Source of the DNA: Streptomyces sp. NBC_01224
Lineage (GTDB): Bacteria; Actinomycetota; Actinomycetes; Streptomycetales; Streptomycetaceae
Direction: 5' to 3'
Assembly: GCF_036002945.1 (NCBI RefSeq)
Contig: NZ_CP108529.1
Location: 9,543,001 to 9,607,000, forward strand
DNA: 64,000 bases
In this document: one piece after another, positions 8,103 to 16,797 of the stretch
Numbering within the stretch: position 1 is the stretch's first letter
How the letters are laid out: every line of letters starts with the position of its first letter
Position numbers and translations under genes: made by a program
Notes under the pieces: generated by a model
What the model was told of the DNA's origin: nothing
The model's input: only the letters and a program-made list of their open reading frames with translations
The model's database searches: none

Positions 8103-9113
8103 TCAGGCGCCGTTGGGCAGCGGGGCGGCCGGGCTGACCAGGCCGGCGGTGCGCAGCTCGTGCCAGAACGCGGCCGGGACGGTCTCGTTCAGGGCGGCGA
8201 TGTCCTCGGCGATGCGGCTGGGCCGGGTCGCGCCGGGAACGGCGGCGGCGGCAACCGGGTGGGCGAGGGAGAACTGGAGGGCGGCGGCTTTGATGGAGAC
8301 GCCGTGCTTCTGGGCCAGGGCCTTCAGGCGGGAAACCTTCTCGACGATCTCCGGCGGGGCCTGCTGGTACTCGAAGTGGGTGCCGCCGGCGAGGACGCCG
8401 GAGCTGTAGGGGCCGCCGACGACCATGTCGACGTTCTGTTCCTGGGCCATGGGCAGCAGCCGCTGCAGGGCGTGCTCGTGGTCGAGGAGGGTGTAGCGTC
8501 CGGCGAGGAGGAATCCGTCCGGCTGCGGCTCGTCGAGGGCGAGGGTCAGCTCGATCGGCTCGGTGCGGTTGACGCCCAGGCCCCAGGCCTTGATGACGCC
8601 CTCGTCACGCAGCCGGGACAGCACCCGGAAGGCGCCGGTACGGGCCTCCTCGAACTTCTGCAGCCACAGGTCGCCGTGGAAGTCCTGGGCGATGTCGTGG
8701 ACCCAGACGATGTCGAGCCGGTCGGTGCCTAGTCGCTTGAGGCTGTCCTCGATGGAACGCTCGGTGGCCTCGGCGGTCCATACGTGGAGCATCTTGTTGG
8801 GATTGCCGTGCTCGAACAGGCCGCCCTTCTCGCCGAGGTCGCGGGCACCCTCCTCCAGCTCGTCGAGGATGACCCGGCCGACCTTGGTCGACAGGACGTA
8901 GGCGTCGCGGGGCTTGGTGGACCGGACCTCGCCCAGGCGGGACTCCGAGAGGCCGGCGCCGTAGAACGGAGCGGTGTCGTAGTAGCGGATGCCCTGGTCC
9001 CAGGCGGCCTCGACGGTGGCGGCGGCCTCCTCGTCGGGGATCGCGCGGAACATGTTGCCGAGCGGGGCGGTGCCGAAGCCGAGCCGGCCGGGAAGGATTT
9101 CCTTGAGGGACAT
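8103..9113 (-). CDS. Aldo/keto reductase, D-threo-aldose 1-dehydrogenase-like
   Basis: 336 residues from the ATG at 9113, where MSLKEILPGRLGFGTAPLGN matches the family N-terminus; an upstream in-frame ATG at 9305 adds an implausible basic leader. The catalytic tetrad is visible: Asp and Tyr in RYYDTAPFYGAGLSESRLG, Lys in VLSTKVGR, His in IVWVHDI. The C-terminal half carries the NAD(P)-binding stretch AAVPGATRPSRIAED. The subfamily oxidises L-fucose and related aldoses or reduces small aldehydes; the substrate is not inferable. First gene of a pair with the SRPBCC protein. Its promoter shares a box with that of the MFS gene at 15664. Confidence 0.85.
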   Translation of the reverse strand: MSLKEILPGRLGFGTAPLGNMFRAIPDEEAAATVEAAWDQGIRYYDTAPFYGAGLSESRLGEVRSTKPRDAYVLSTKVGRVILDELEEGARDLGEKGGLFEHGNPNKMLHVWTAEATERSIEDSLKRLGTDRLDIVWVHDIAQDFHGDLWLQKFEEARTGAFRVLSRLRDEGVIKAWGLGVNRTEPIELTLALDEPQPDGFLLAGRYTLLDHEHALQRLLPMAQEQNVDMVVGGPYSSGVLAGGTHFEYQQAPPEIVEKVSRLKALAQKHGVSIKAAALQFSLAHPVAAAAVPGATRPSRIAEDIAALNETVPAAFWHELRTAGLVSPAAPLPNGA

Positions 9114-9300
9114 GACGGTGCCTTTTCGATCAGTGGAGCCGGGGTGCGACGGCGTCCCGGCGCGGGGATGAGGCATGAGTGAACGGATGCCTCTGCGGTT
9201 GGCGGCTCTGTCGGCGGAGCCGTGGCAGTGGATGCACGGTGGCGTCCTGCCGGAGCCAGGTGCGCGGCGCAGATAGATGCAGAAGCGCTTTACATGTAAG

Positions 9301-9330
9301 AACAATAATTGCAGACGCTAGGTAATGCAG
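9301..9330 (-). promoter_or_regulatory. Promoter of the aldo/keto reductase with shared box
   Basis: On the minus strand: a -35-like CTGCAT (9325-9330), a 17-nt spacer, and a -10-like TATTGT (9302-9307). The overlapping string GCGTCTGCAATTATTGTT (9301-9318) recurs with one change upstream of the MFS gene (15708-15725). The leader to the ATG at 9113 is about 190 nt. Confidence 0.5.
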
Positions 9331-9766
9331 TGGCTGCCACACCGGGGCCGGTCGATCCGGGCTCGGGCGCCAGGCCCATGAGGCACAGGCCTTCCCTGCC
9401 ATCACCCTCACCCGACACGAGGGCTTGCAAGCCGAAGGCGTCCGCACGACGACCGCCCGCCCGCGCCGACGATGGCGCACCGCATCCCGGGGGGAACGCC
9501 GCGCGCGTCGCCGAGGCTCCCGGCCGGAGCGCATCCCGGAGAAGGAACCACACCGCCCCTCGCCCAGGTGGAAGGCGCCATGGCGGTCGAGCGCGTCGGC
9601 CTTGTCGTCCGCAACGGCCCTGCGCCGGGGCGCGCTGCCGATCGTGATGCCGGACGCGCCGAGGAGGGCGAACCGGGCGCAGCGGACCGGCACCGTGGAT
9701 CACCCCGTGCACGCGTCGGGTGCGAGCCGTCCGGCACGGGTACCGGCACCATGCCGGATGCCCGTT
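9331..9766. other. About 430 bp without a recognisable gene
   Basis: Between the promoter above and the SDR stop. Several high-GC frames are open on both strands, but none shows a known family or a convincing start. Probably spacer or degraded sequence. Confidence 0.35.
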
Positions 9767-10540
9767 TCAGGGGACGATCGTGGGGACGAGGCCGCCGTCG
9801 GCGCCGAGCGCCCTGCCCGTGGTCGCCGAGGCCTGTTCCGATGCCACGTACGTGATCATGCTGGCCACCTCGTGGGGGCGGATCAGGCGTTTGAGCAGGG
9901 ACGCGGCCGCACGGTTCTCGGCCAGGTAGCGCCGCTCCTGCTCACCGGGGTCGAGGCCGGGGTAGAGCTCGTCGAACATGGCCAGCACGCCGTCGCTCAT
10001 CGTCGGTCCGGGCAGCACGCAGTTCACCGTGACCCCGGTGCCGGCAACCTCTTGGGCCATGCCGCGGGACACGGCCAGCTGCGCCGTCTTGGTCATCCCG
10101 TAGTGGACCATGTCCGTCGGCGTCTGGACGCCGGCCTCGCTGCTGACGAAGATCACGCGGCCCCACCCGCGCCGGGCCATCCGTGGCGTGTAGTGGCGTG
10201 CCAGGCGCACGCCGGAGAGCACGTTGACCTCGTAGAGGCGAAGCCAGTCCGCATCGGGGATTTCGAACACGGGCCTGGTCTCGAAGACGCCGGTGTTGTT
10301 GACCAGGATGTCGGCCTCGGGCAGCTGCCGGATCAGGTCGGCCGTCCCTTCGGCCGTCCCGACGTCGGCTGTGACGCCGCGTCCGCCGATCCGCTCCGCC
10401 GTTTCGGCGACTCGGTCGGCGTTGCGGCCGTTGACCACGACGTCGGCCCCGGCGGAAGCGAGCGCCTGCGCGGCTGCTTCGCCGATTCCCGCCGTCGACC
10501 CGGTGACCAGGGCGATACGTCCGCTGAGATCGATCTGCAT
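9767..10540 (-). CDS. Short-chain dehydrogenase/reductase (SDR)
   Basis: 257 residues from the ATG at 10540 (MQIDLSGRIALVTGSTAGIG). A classical SDR: cofactor loop TGSTAGIG near residue 12, NNTG at the end of beta-4, catalytic Ser in IFVSSEAGVQ, Tyr and Lys in HYGMTKTA, and a C-terminal GRALGADGGLVPTIV. The NGRN after beta-2 is compatible with NADP(H). The substrate is unknown. It is isolated by a long upstream spacer and followed on the same strand by decayed gnd sequence upstream, so it probably has its own promoter. Confidence 0.85.
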   Translation of the reverse strand: MQIDLSGRIALVTGSTAGIGEAAAQALASAGADVVVNGRNADRVAETAERIGGRGVTADVGTAEGTADLIRQLPEADILVNNTGVFETRPVFEIPDADWLRLYEVNVLSGVRLARHYTPRMARRGWGRVIFVSSEAGVQTPTDMVHYGMTKTAQLAVSRGMAQEVAGTGVTVNCVLPGPTMSDGVLAMFDELYPGLDPGEQERRYLAENRAAASLLKRLIRPHEVASMITYVASEQASATTGRALGADGGLVPTIVP

Positions 10541-10659
10541 CGGGCGAGTACCTCTCCAGAAGTGGTGGCGGCCCGTCGGTGGCGGGCCGTGTCCGATTCG
10601 TGCCTGCGCCGCCCCGGCGTCCGCGCGGGCCTCTCGGGACGGCGGGCCTCCCGGGACGG

Positions 10660-11226
10660 CCGGGCTCGGCCCATCGCGTGTGGAAGCTGCCCGCACGTCG
10701 GTGCGGCGGTAGATGTGGGCGCCGAAGAAGTCGCGCAGCCCCTGGAGCGGGGCGGCGGGCAGGCGCTCGCTGCGCAGGGGAAGGAGCTGCCGGTGTCGGG
10801 GTCGGTGTGGGCGAGGAGCTCGGCGGTGATTCCGATGAGGTAGGAGCCGAGACGAAGGGGAGGCCACGCTCGCGCAGTGCCCGCTCGCGGCGGCGGGTGT
10901 CGGCGAAGTGCGCGTTGCCACCGTCGATGACCAGGTTGCCCGGCTCCAGCAGCGGGGGCGAACCCCTCGATGACCCCGTCGGTGGCCTCACCGGCCCTCA
11001 CCATGATCAGCAGCCTGCGGGGGCGCTCCGGCGCCGTCACGAACTCCTGCGGCGACTCCGTCGGGACGAACGCGCCCTCGTGGCCGAACTCCTCGATCAG
11101 GGCCCCGGTCCGTCCCGGGGGATGGTTGTGCACCGTGACCGTGAAGCCGTCGCGGGCGAAGTTCCGCGTCAGGTTGCGGCCCATGACCGCCAGCCCCGTC
11201 ACGCCGATCTGTGCGTATGCCTCCAT
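10660..11226 (-). pseudogene. gnd: 6-phosphogluconate dehydrogenase, internally deleted
   Basis: From the ATG at 11226 the frame reads MEAYAQIGVTGLAVMGRNL, NFARDGFTVTVHNH and RRLLIMVRAGEATDGVIE, the NADP-binding N-terminus of Gnd. After a frameshift it continues as NLVIDGGNAHFADTRRRE. Then only short islands remain: YLIGITAELLAHTDPDTG from the middle of the protein, and ERLPAAPLQGLRDFFGAH from its C-terminal helical domain. Intact Gnd is about 480 residues, and here everything fits in under 570 bp, so several hundred residues have been deleted along with frame loss. It was a probable accessory pentose-phosphate gene supplying NADPH for neighbouring reductases. Confidence 0.7.
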
Positions 11227-11479
11227 GCCTGTGCTTCCTTCCTCGGGGTCCCGGGAAAGCTTGCGGGCATGAGCCACAGCTCGCCGGGCCGGGCAGTCCG
11301 GTTCACCGGCGCACTACACGCACGCGAATGAGCGCCTTGGACGGCCGGAACAAAGAATCCCCGCCGGAACACGGGGCCGCGCGGGGAACTAGCCTGTCCA
11401 GGTGCTCCCGAGACGGGGCGCCGGTCCGCTGCCTTCCCCGCTGGTCCGGCTGGGAAGGCAGCGGCCCGGCGCGACCGGC

Positions 11480-11692
11480 GTCGCGAGGTGTTCACGGCCT
11501 CGACCGCGGTGACCAGCGAGGCCGGCTCGGGATGGCGGGGTGGCTTCGGCGAGCGCCTCGCGCAGGGCGGCCTCACTGGTCGGGCGGGCCTTGGCCAGCA
11601 GCTTCAGGCCGTCCTCGCTCACGTTGGTGTAGATGCCGCGACGGTCGATGGGGCACAGGTAGCGGGAGAGCAGGCCGCGGTTCAAGGGGTTC
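11480..11692 (-). pseudogene. MarR-family regulator remnant, paralogous to the gene at 16272
   Basis: The residues NRGLLSRYLCPIDRRGIYT, VSEDGLKLLAKARPTSEAAL and, after a frameshift, LVTAVEAVNTSR correspond almost position by position to the C-terminal half (wing and dimerisation helices) of the intact MarR protein at 16272-16757. The HTH half is missing: sequence upstream of about 11690 is the 3' end of a luciferase-like gene. Likely a duplicate of the same regulator-target unit, now broken. Confidence 0.7.
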
Positions 11693-12687
11693 TTACGCGA
11701 GGTCCTGGCGAGGGAAGTGCGGCAGGACGTCCTCGGCGAGTTCGTGCAGCACGTCGTCGACGGGCCGCTCGTTGGGCCGCAGGTTGAAGGAGACATGGGC
11801 GACGCCGAGATCGGCCATCTGCCCCAGGTGATCGATCAAGGCCTTGCTCCCGGTGCTGAGTCCCAGCCGGATGGGCTGCGGCGGGGCGTCGGGGTCCTCC
11901 CGCAGGCGCAGCACCATGGGCGTGAGGTACGGCTTGCCGCCGCCCGCGGTGAGCCGCTGCCACTCGCGCGTCTTCAGGCGCAGGGCGCCGAGGTTGCGCG
12001 GGTAGTTCAGGGAGGCGTCGGTGTGCTCGGCGATCCACTCGGGAGTCTGCTGCGCGCTGCCGGCGACGGCGATCGGAATGCCCGCCCTGTGGACGGGCTT
12101 GGGCAGGGCGTCGAGCTGCCAGTCGGCGCCGAGGCCGGCCCGGGGCAGTTCCAGCGGGCCGCCGTGCCAGGCGGCGCGCAGGGTCTCCACGCCTTCGCGG
12201 AACGCTCTGCCACGCTGCTGGAAGTCCCGTCCGAACAGCGGGTACTCCACGGGGCGGTCGCCGCTCGCGAGCCCGAGCAGCATGCGGCCGCCCGAGAGCA
12301 CGTCCACGCTGGCGGCGGCCTTGGCGACCAGCAGGGGCTCGCGCAGGGGCAGCACGATCGCGCCGGTGGCGAGGACGACGTCGTCCGTGACGGCGGCCAG
12401 GTGGCCGAGGTGGTGAAGGTCTCGAAGACCGATCCGGCGTCGCCGAACTGCACGGGGTCGTAGAGCGGGACGTCGCGCAGCCACAGGGCGGCGAAACCGA
12501 GCCGGTCGGCGAGCCGGGCGAGCCGGGTGTGCCCGGTCAGGTCGGGGACGCCGAAGGGGCGGCCGGCCTCGCGCACGGCGTGCTGCCGTGCCGGGTCCCA
12601 GTCGTTGTCGAGGGGGAGTTCGAGTCCGAGGGTGAGCCGCCCGGGGGCGGGGGCCAGACGGGCGAGTGCGGGGTGCGGGGATGCCAC
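11693..12687 (-). pseudogene. Luciferase-like (LLM) flavin monooxygenase, frameshifted
   Basis: The gene starts at a GTG (12687) with GGAAGG 7 nt upstream. The N-terminus reads LTLGLELPLDNDWDP, then HTRLARLADRLGFAALWLRD and PVQFGDAGSVFETF. Near 12420 the frame changes, and the protein continues HLGHLAAVTDDVVLATGA, SVDVLSGGRMLLGLASGDRP and so on to the stop at 11693. One indel restores a full-length protein of about 330 residues of the bacterial luciferase/F420 LLM superfamily. It could be a sequencing error or a recent mutation. If functional, it would oxidise a small organic substrate using FMNH2 or F420. Confidence 0.75.
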
Positions 12688-12821
12688 GGTGGGTCCTTCC
12701 GGGGCGGGGGACGGCGCCCCGTTCCGGGCGGTCTGCCCGGAACGAAGCGGAGGGGTGTACGGGCCGAGCCGTACAGCTCGGGAGCCGTATCGGTGACGGT
12801 GTACCGGCTCGGACGTGCGGC

Positions 12822-13646
12822 TCAGTTGAACTGGTCCGGGTGGGGGCCGGTGCGCAGGTTGCGGTCGGTGGCGGCGATCGCGGCCATGTCCTCGTCGGTG
12901 AGCTGGAAGTCGAACACGTCGAGGTTCTGGCGGATGCGGGACGGGGTGACCGACTTGGGGATGACGATGTTGCCGAGCTGAAGGTGCCAGCGAAGGACCA
13001 CCTGGGCGGGGGACTTGCCGGTGCGCTCGGCGATCGTGGTGATCGCCGGATCGCTCAGGACGGCGCCCTGGGCGAGCGGGCTCCACGCCTCGGTGGCGAT
13101 GCCGTGCTCAGCATGGAAGGCGCGCAGCTCGGTCTGCTGCAGGCCGGGGTGCAGTTCGACCTGATTGACCGCCGGGACGAGCTCGCTGTTGTCCAGCAGC
13201 CGCTGGAGGTGGGCGGGCTGGAAGTTGGAGACGCCCGCCGCCCCGATGCGGCCGTCGGCGGCCAGGCGCTCGATGGCCCGCCAGGAGTCCAGGTAGAGGT
13301 CGCGGGCCGGGGTGGGCCAGTGGATCAGGTAGAGGTCGATCCGGTCCAGGCCCAGCTTGGCGAGGCTGGCGTCGAAGGCACGCAGGGTGGAGTCGTAGCC
13401 CTGATCGGCGTTCCACAGCTTGGTGGTGACGAACAGGTCCTCGCGCGGCAGTCCGGAGGCGGTGAGGGCCCGGCCGACGCCGGTCTCGTTGCCGTAGATC
13501 GCCGCGGTGTCGATGCTGCGGTAGCCAGCCTCCAGGGCGGCGGAGACGGCGGCGGTGGTCTGGTCGTCGGGGACCTGGAAGACGCCGAAGCCGAGCTGGG
13601 GGATCACGACACCGTTGTTCAGCTTCACGGTGGGGATGGTGGTCAT
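12822..13646 (-). CDS. Aldo/keto reductase, 2,5-diketo-gluconate reductase type
   Basis: 274 residues from the ATG at 13646. AKR5-type features: VKLNNGVVIPQLGFGVFQV at the N-terminus, RSIDTAAIYGNETGVG (catalytic Asp and Tyr), LFVTTKLWN (Lys), LYLIHWP (His), and NIVIPKSVTPSRIRQNLDVF (NADPH phosphate binding). It reduces ketones or aldehydes with NADPH; the native substrate is unknown. It lies 14 bp downstream of the SnoaL gene in the MFS operon and is the most downstream clearly intact member. Confidence 0.9.
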   Translation of the reverse strand: MTTIPTVKLNNGVVIPQLGFGVFQVPDDQTTAAVSAALEAGYRSIDTAAIYGNETGVGRALTASGLPREDLFVTTKLWNADQGYDSTLRAFDASLAKLGLDRIDLYLIHWPTPARDLYLDSWRAIERLAADGRIGAAGVSNFQPAHLQRLLDNSELVPAVNQVELHPGLQQTELRAFHAEHGIATEAWSPLAQGAVLSDPAITTIAERTGKSPAQVVLRWHLQLGNIVIPKSVTPSRIRQNLDVFDFQLTDEDMAAIAATDRNLRTGPHPDQFN

Positions 13647-13660
13647 GGTGTCTGGCTCTT

Positions 13661-14008
13661 TCAGTCGGTGCGGTCGGTGAGGGTGTAGTGGACGGTCTGG
13701 GTGCTGATGAGGCCGTCGCGGAAGACGAAGGTGTCGATGCCGTCGGTGACCTGGTGGGCGGGGGTGGACGCGCTCCACCGGAGGAACAGCACCTCGCCGG
13801 CGAACTGCGGGGTGAGCTGCCAGTCGGCGTCCGGAAGATCGGCTAGCAAGCGGCCGATGACCTGCCTGACCCCGTGCCACCCGTGGGACACCCCTGCGGG
13901 GGTGATCAGGACGGCGTCCTCGGTGTAGTTCGCGGCGATCAGGTCGAGGTCCTCGGTGCCGAGCCGCTTCCCGTGGTCGGCGAAGACCTCCTGCGGGGTG
14001 CGGGTCAT
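13661..14008 (-). CDS. SnoaL-like / NTF2-fold protein
   Basis: 115 residues. The pattern is that of a nuclear-transport-factor-2 fold: an N-terminal helix (TPQEVFADHGKRL), DLDLIAANYTEDAVLITPAG (the conserved D-A-V-x-x-P turn), GVRQVIGRLLADLP, and C-terminal strands with DTFVFRDGLISTQTVHY. Relatives include polyketide cyclases and many proteins of unknown role. Its ATG overlaps the TGA of the GlcG-like gene (ATGA at 14005-14008), indicating translational coupling. Confidence 0.8.
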   Translation of the reverse strand: MTRTPQEVFADHGKRLGTEDLDLIAANYTEDAVLITPAGVSHGWHGVRQVIGRLLADLPDADWQLTPQFAGEVLFLRWSASTPAHQVTDGIDTFVFRDGLISTQTVHYTLTDRTD

Positions 14009-14429
14009 CGGGCGAGTTCCTTCAGAGCGGCGGTGGCGAAGGAGTGGTCCTGCTCGGGCGCGCCGCCGCCCACACCCACCGCGCCGATCAGACGGCCGTC
14101 GCGGTGGACGGGGACGCCACCGGCGATGAACAGCAGCGGCCGGTCGAGCGCGGTCGGCAGGGAGTGGAACAGCCCGTCGGGTTTCACGAGGTCGACCAGG
14201 TCGGCCGTCGGCGCGTCGAGCTGCAGGGCGGTGTAGGCCTTGCGGGTGCTGGTCTCGCCGGAGATCAGGACGGCGCGGTCGTCGCGGCGGAAGGCGAGCA
14301 GGTGCCCGCCCGCGTCCAGGACGGTGACGCTGACCGGGACCCCGGCCTCCTCAGCGGCGGCCCGGGCGGCCGCGATCAGAGTCTCGGCGGCGGCGCGGTG
14401 GTCAGCGGGGTGACGGCGGTGGTGCTCAT
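14005..14429 (-). pseudogene. GlcG/HbpS-family heme-binding-like protein, frameshift near the start
   Basis: The body is a good GlcG/HbpS protein: AAAEEAGVPVSVTVLDAGGH, LLAFRRDDRAVLISGETS, KAYTALQL, and a Gly-rich GGVPVHRDGRLIGAVGVGGG. The ATG at 14429 has an AGGAGAA site and encodes MSTTAVTPLTT, but runs to a stop within 18 codons. The body lies in another frame entered near 14390, in a run of GCC/GCG repeats. One extra base there explains the break; a sequencing error or slippage is plausible. Members bind heme or flavin, and HbpS of Streptomyces is part of a redox-sensing system. It sits 44 bp after the MFS gene. Confidence 0.7.
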
Positions 14430-14473
14430 GAGGGTGGTTCTCCTGGGGCAAGGGGATGTGGAGGGAGGGGAGG

Positions 14474-15664
14474 TCAGTGGTGGACGGGGGCGGGGACGGC
14501 GGCCGCGGCCCCAGGCGCGGGGGTGCGGCGCTCCAGGGCGGCGGACCAGAAGGCGAGGACCAGCGCGGCGGCGGCGAGGACAGCGCCGACCCAGTTCGGG
14601 GCGGTGTAGCCGAGGCCGGCGGCGATGACGAGACCGCCCAGCCAGGCGGCGAGCGCGTTGCCGAGGTTGAAGGCACCGATGTTGACCGCCGAGGCCAGCG
14701 TCGGCGCACCGTGGGCCTGGTCGAGGACGCGCTTCTGGAGCGGCGGGACGGTGGCGAAGCCGAGCGCCCCGACGAGCAGGATGGCGATCGCGGCGAGGAT
14801 CTTGTTGTGCGCGAACACGGTGAACAGTGCGAGCACCACGGCGAGTCCGCCGAGGGTGGTGTACAGCATCGGCATCAGCTTGCGGTCGGCGTAGCGGCCG
14901 CCGAGCAGGTTGCCGAGGAACATGCCGACGCCGAACAGCACCAGCAGCCAGGTGACCGCACCGTCCGAGTAGCCCGCCACACGGGTCATCATCGGGGCGA
15001 TGTACGTGATCGCGGCGAAGACACCGCCGAAGCCGAGCACCGTCATCGCCATCGCGAGCAGCACCTGCGGGTTACGGAACGCAGTCAGCTCCCCGCGCAG
15101 GCGCGCGCCCTCGGGCCGGGGCATGGCGGGCACGAGCCTGACGATGCCGAGCAGGCCGACCACGCCGAGCGCGGCGACGACGGCGAACGTGGTGCGCCAG
15201 CCCACTGCCTGCCCGATGAACGTGCCCAGCGGCACGCCGACAATGTTCGCAATGGTCAGCCCGGTGAACATGGTGGCGATGGCACCGGCCTTCTTGTCGG
15301 GGGCGACCAGGTCGGCGGCGACCACCGAGCCGATCCCGAAGAAGGCGCCGTGGGCCAGCGAGGTCACGATCCGGCCGGCGAGCATCAGCGGGAAGCTCGG
15401 TGCGAGCGCGGAGAGCAGGTTGCCGACCACGAACAAGCCCATGAGCAGGATCAGCATCGTCTTGCGGCTGATCCTGTTGCCGAGCACGGTCATCAGCGGG
15501 GCGCCGATGACCACGCCGAGCGCGTAGCCGGTGACCAGCAGGCCGGCGGTGGGGATGGACACGCCGTAGTCTCCGGCGATCTCGGGCAGCAGGCCCATGA
15601 TCACGAACTCGGTGGTCCCGATCCCGAAGGCTCCGATGGCCAGAGCGAGAAGTGCGAGAGGCAT
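14474..15664 (-). CDS. MFS drug/metabolite exporter (DHA1, AraJ/Cmx-like)
   Basis: 396 residues from the ATG at 15664, preceded by GGAGGG. It begins MPLALLALAIGAFGIGTTEF, the TM1 signature of the AraJ/Cmx branch, followed by about 12 hydrophobic segments. The loop 2-3 motif is GNRISRKTMLI, and SLAHGAFFGIGSV fits the TM5 antiporter motif. A proton-driven exporter in the plasma membrane; sugars, phenicols or redox-active drugs are known substrates of the branch. First gene of the MFS-GlcG-SnoaL-AKR operon and upstream neighbour of a plus-strand MarR gene, a classic regulator-efflux arrangement. Confidence 0.9.
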   Translation of the reverse strand: MPLALLALAIGAFGIGTTEFVIMGLLPEIAGDYGVSIPTAGLLVTGYALGVVIGAPLMTVLGNRISRKTMLILLMGLFVVGNLLSALAPSFPLMLAGRIVTSLAHGAFFGIGSVVAADLVAPDKKAGAIATMFTGLTIANIVGVPLGTFIGQAVGWRTTFAVVAALGVVGLLGIVRLVPAMPRPEGARLRGELTAFRNPQVLLAMAMTVLGFGGVFAAITYIAPMMTRVAGYSDGAVTWLLVLFGVGMFLGNLLGGRYADRKLMPMLYTTLGGLAVVLALFTVFAHNKILAAIAILLVGALGFATVPPLQKRVLDQAHGAPTLASAVNIGAFNLGNALAAWLGGLVIAAGLGYTAPNWVGAVLAAAALVLAFWSAALERRTPAPGAAAAVPAPVHH

Positions 15665-15707
15665 GGCGCTACCCTCCGTGCGATTGCTTGTGCGTCTTAC
15701 GAGCCTC

Positions 15708-15738
15708 AACAATAATTGCATACGCGTTATAAGTGCAA
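15708..15738 (-). promoter_or_regulatory. Promoter/operator of the MFS operon
   Basis: On the minus strand: a -35 TTGCAC (15733-15738), an 18-nt spacer and a -10 TATTGT (15709-15714), about 45 nt before the ATG. The box GCGTATGCAATTATTGTT is shared, with one change, with the aldo/keto reductase promoter (9301-9318). TTGCA and TGCAA half-sites 13 bp apart form a dyad across the promoter, suggesting binding by the adjacent MarR protein. Confidence 0.55.
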
Positions 15739-16271
15739 GGGCGGGTATTCCTCCTGGGTCTTGGATTCCAGTGGCGCTCGGGGCCCGGTGGCGCGCCGGT
15801 GTCGCCCGTTGCTCTGTCCGGGCGAGAAGCGGTCCGGGTCGCGTCCTCGCCTAAAGCCGCATCGGCGGGACGGCGTGTGGATGCGGTCCGCGCCGCGGCG
15901 GCCGCCCGCTCTTCGCCGACACCGGGCACCCCATAGCCGCCCTGCGGCGGGTGCCGAACGTCCTGCGGGGTACCGCCTTGAAGTGGTGCTCCGCCGTCGA
16001 CGCTGCCGCTATGAGCATCCGGTCACCCCTGGCAGCCCATGGGCGTGCGCGGCGCCGGGGTTCCCGAACAACGGTGCTCGGCCAGCCGGACCGAAGAACC
16101 GGAACGCCGGGAGCGTGCCCGCCCGCGCGAAAGGCGGGGCCGGAACGCGATCGACTCGCCCCGGTCCGACCCCCAAAGAGATGCTTGCAAAAGCCTTATG
16201 CAGGCTCTGGCTGATATTTTCAGGAAGGGCTTATCCTGGACTCCAGTCGCATCCAGAAGGAGACCCGGACC
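15739..16271. other. About 530-bp spacer between the MFS and MarR genes
   Basis: No recognisable gene. Near its right end TTGCA and TGCAG half-sites are 9 bp apart (about 16185-16203), resembling the dyads at 9306-9330 and 15716-15738 and possibly an autoregulatory site. An AAGGAG site lies just before the MarR ATG. Confidence 0.4.
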
Positions 16272-16757
16272 ATGACCGCCACGGATCCCGCGCTGACCGC
16301 CCTTGCCAACGGATGGGCAGCCCTCTCCCTCCTGTACAGCAGGATCGAGGCGCACATCGAGCGCGCCCTGCAGTCCGAGCACGGCCTGAGCGTGCGGGAG
16401 TACTCGCTGCTCGACGTGCTCAGCCGCCAGCACGACGGCGAGGGCGGGCACCTGCAGATGAAGCAGGTAGCCGACGCGGTGGTGCTCAGCCAGAGCGCCA
16501 CCACTCGCCTGGTCTCCCGCCTGGAGGACCGTGGCCTACTCTCCCGCTACCTGTGCCCGACCGACCGCCGCGGCATCTACACCGACGTCAGTGACGCGGG
16601 CCTGAAGCTCCTGCAAGAGGCCCGGCCGACCAACGACACCGCCCTCGGAAAGGCGCTTGACGAAGCCGCCAAGAACCCCGAGCTGGCTCCCCTGGTCACG
16701 GCAGTCGAGGCGATGAACCCGACGCGTCAGCACCCCGATCCCCTTCCGGCACAGTGA
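16272..16757 (+). CDS. MarR-family transcriptional regulator
   Basis: 161 residues from an ATG with AAGGAG upstream. Typical MarR layout: N-terminal dimerisation helix (ALANGWAALSLLYSRIEAHI), LSVREYSLLDVLSRQ, recognition helix in VLSQSATTRLVSRLEDRGLL, then the wing SRYLCPTDRRGIYTDVSDAG. A Cys in the wing (YLCPTDRR) could be redox-sensitive, although that is inference. It lies beside the MFS operon on the opposite strand and upstream of an SDR remnant. A truncated paralogue lies at 11480-11692. Confidence 0.9.
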   Translation: MTATDPALTALANGWAALSLLYSRIEAHIERALQSEHGLSVREYSLLDVLSRQHDGEGGHLQMKQVADAVVLSQSATTRLVSRLEDRGLLSRYLCPTDRRGIYTDVSDAGLKLLQEARPTNDTALGKALDEAAKNPELAPLVTAVEAMNPTRQHPDPLPAQ

Positions 16758-16797
16758 GAGGAAGCGATTACCCTGCCCTTCGCGGGAGGAGGGAGAG

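Noticed and set aside
14456..15715. Plus-strand open frame of about 420 codons opposite the MFS gene
   Set aside because: His/Gly/Glu/Asp-rich random composition with no hydrophobic segments; the minus strand encodes a typical 12-TM transporter.
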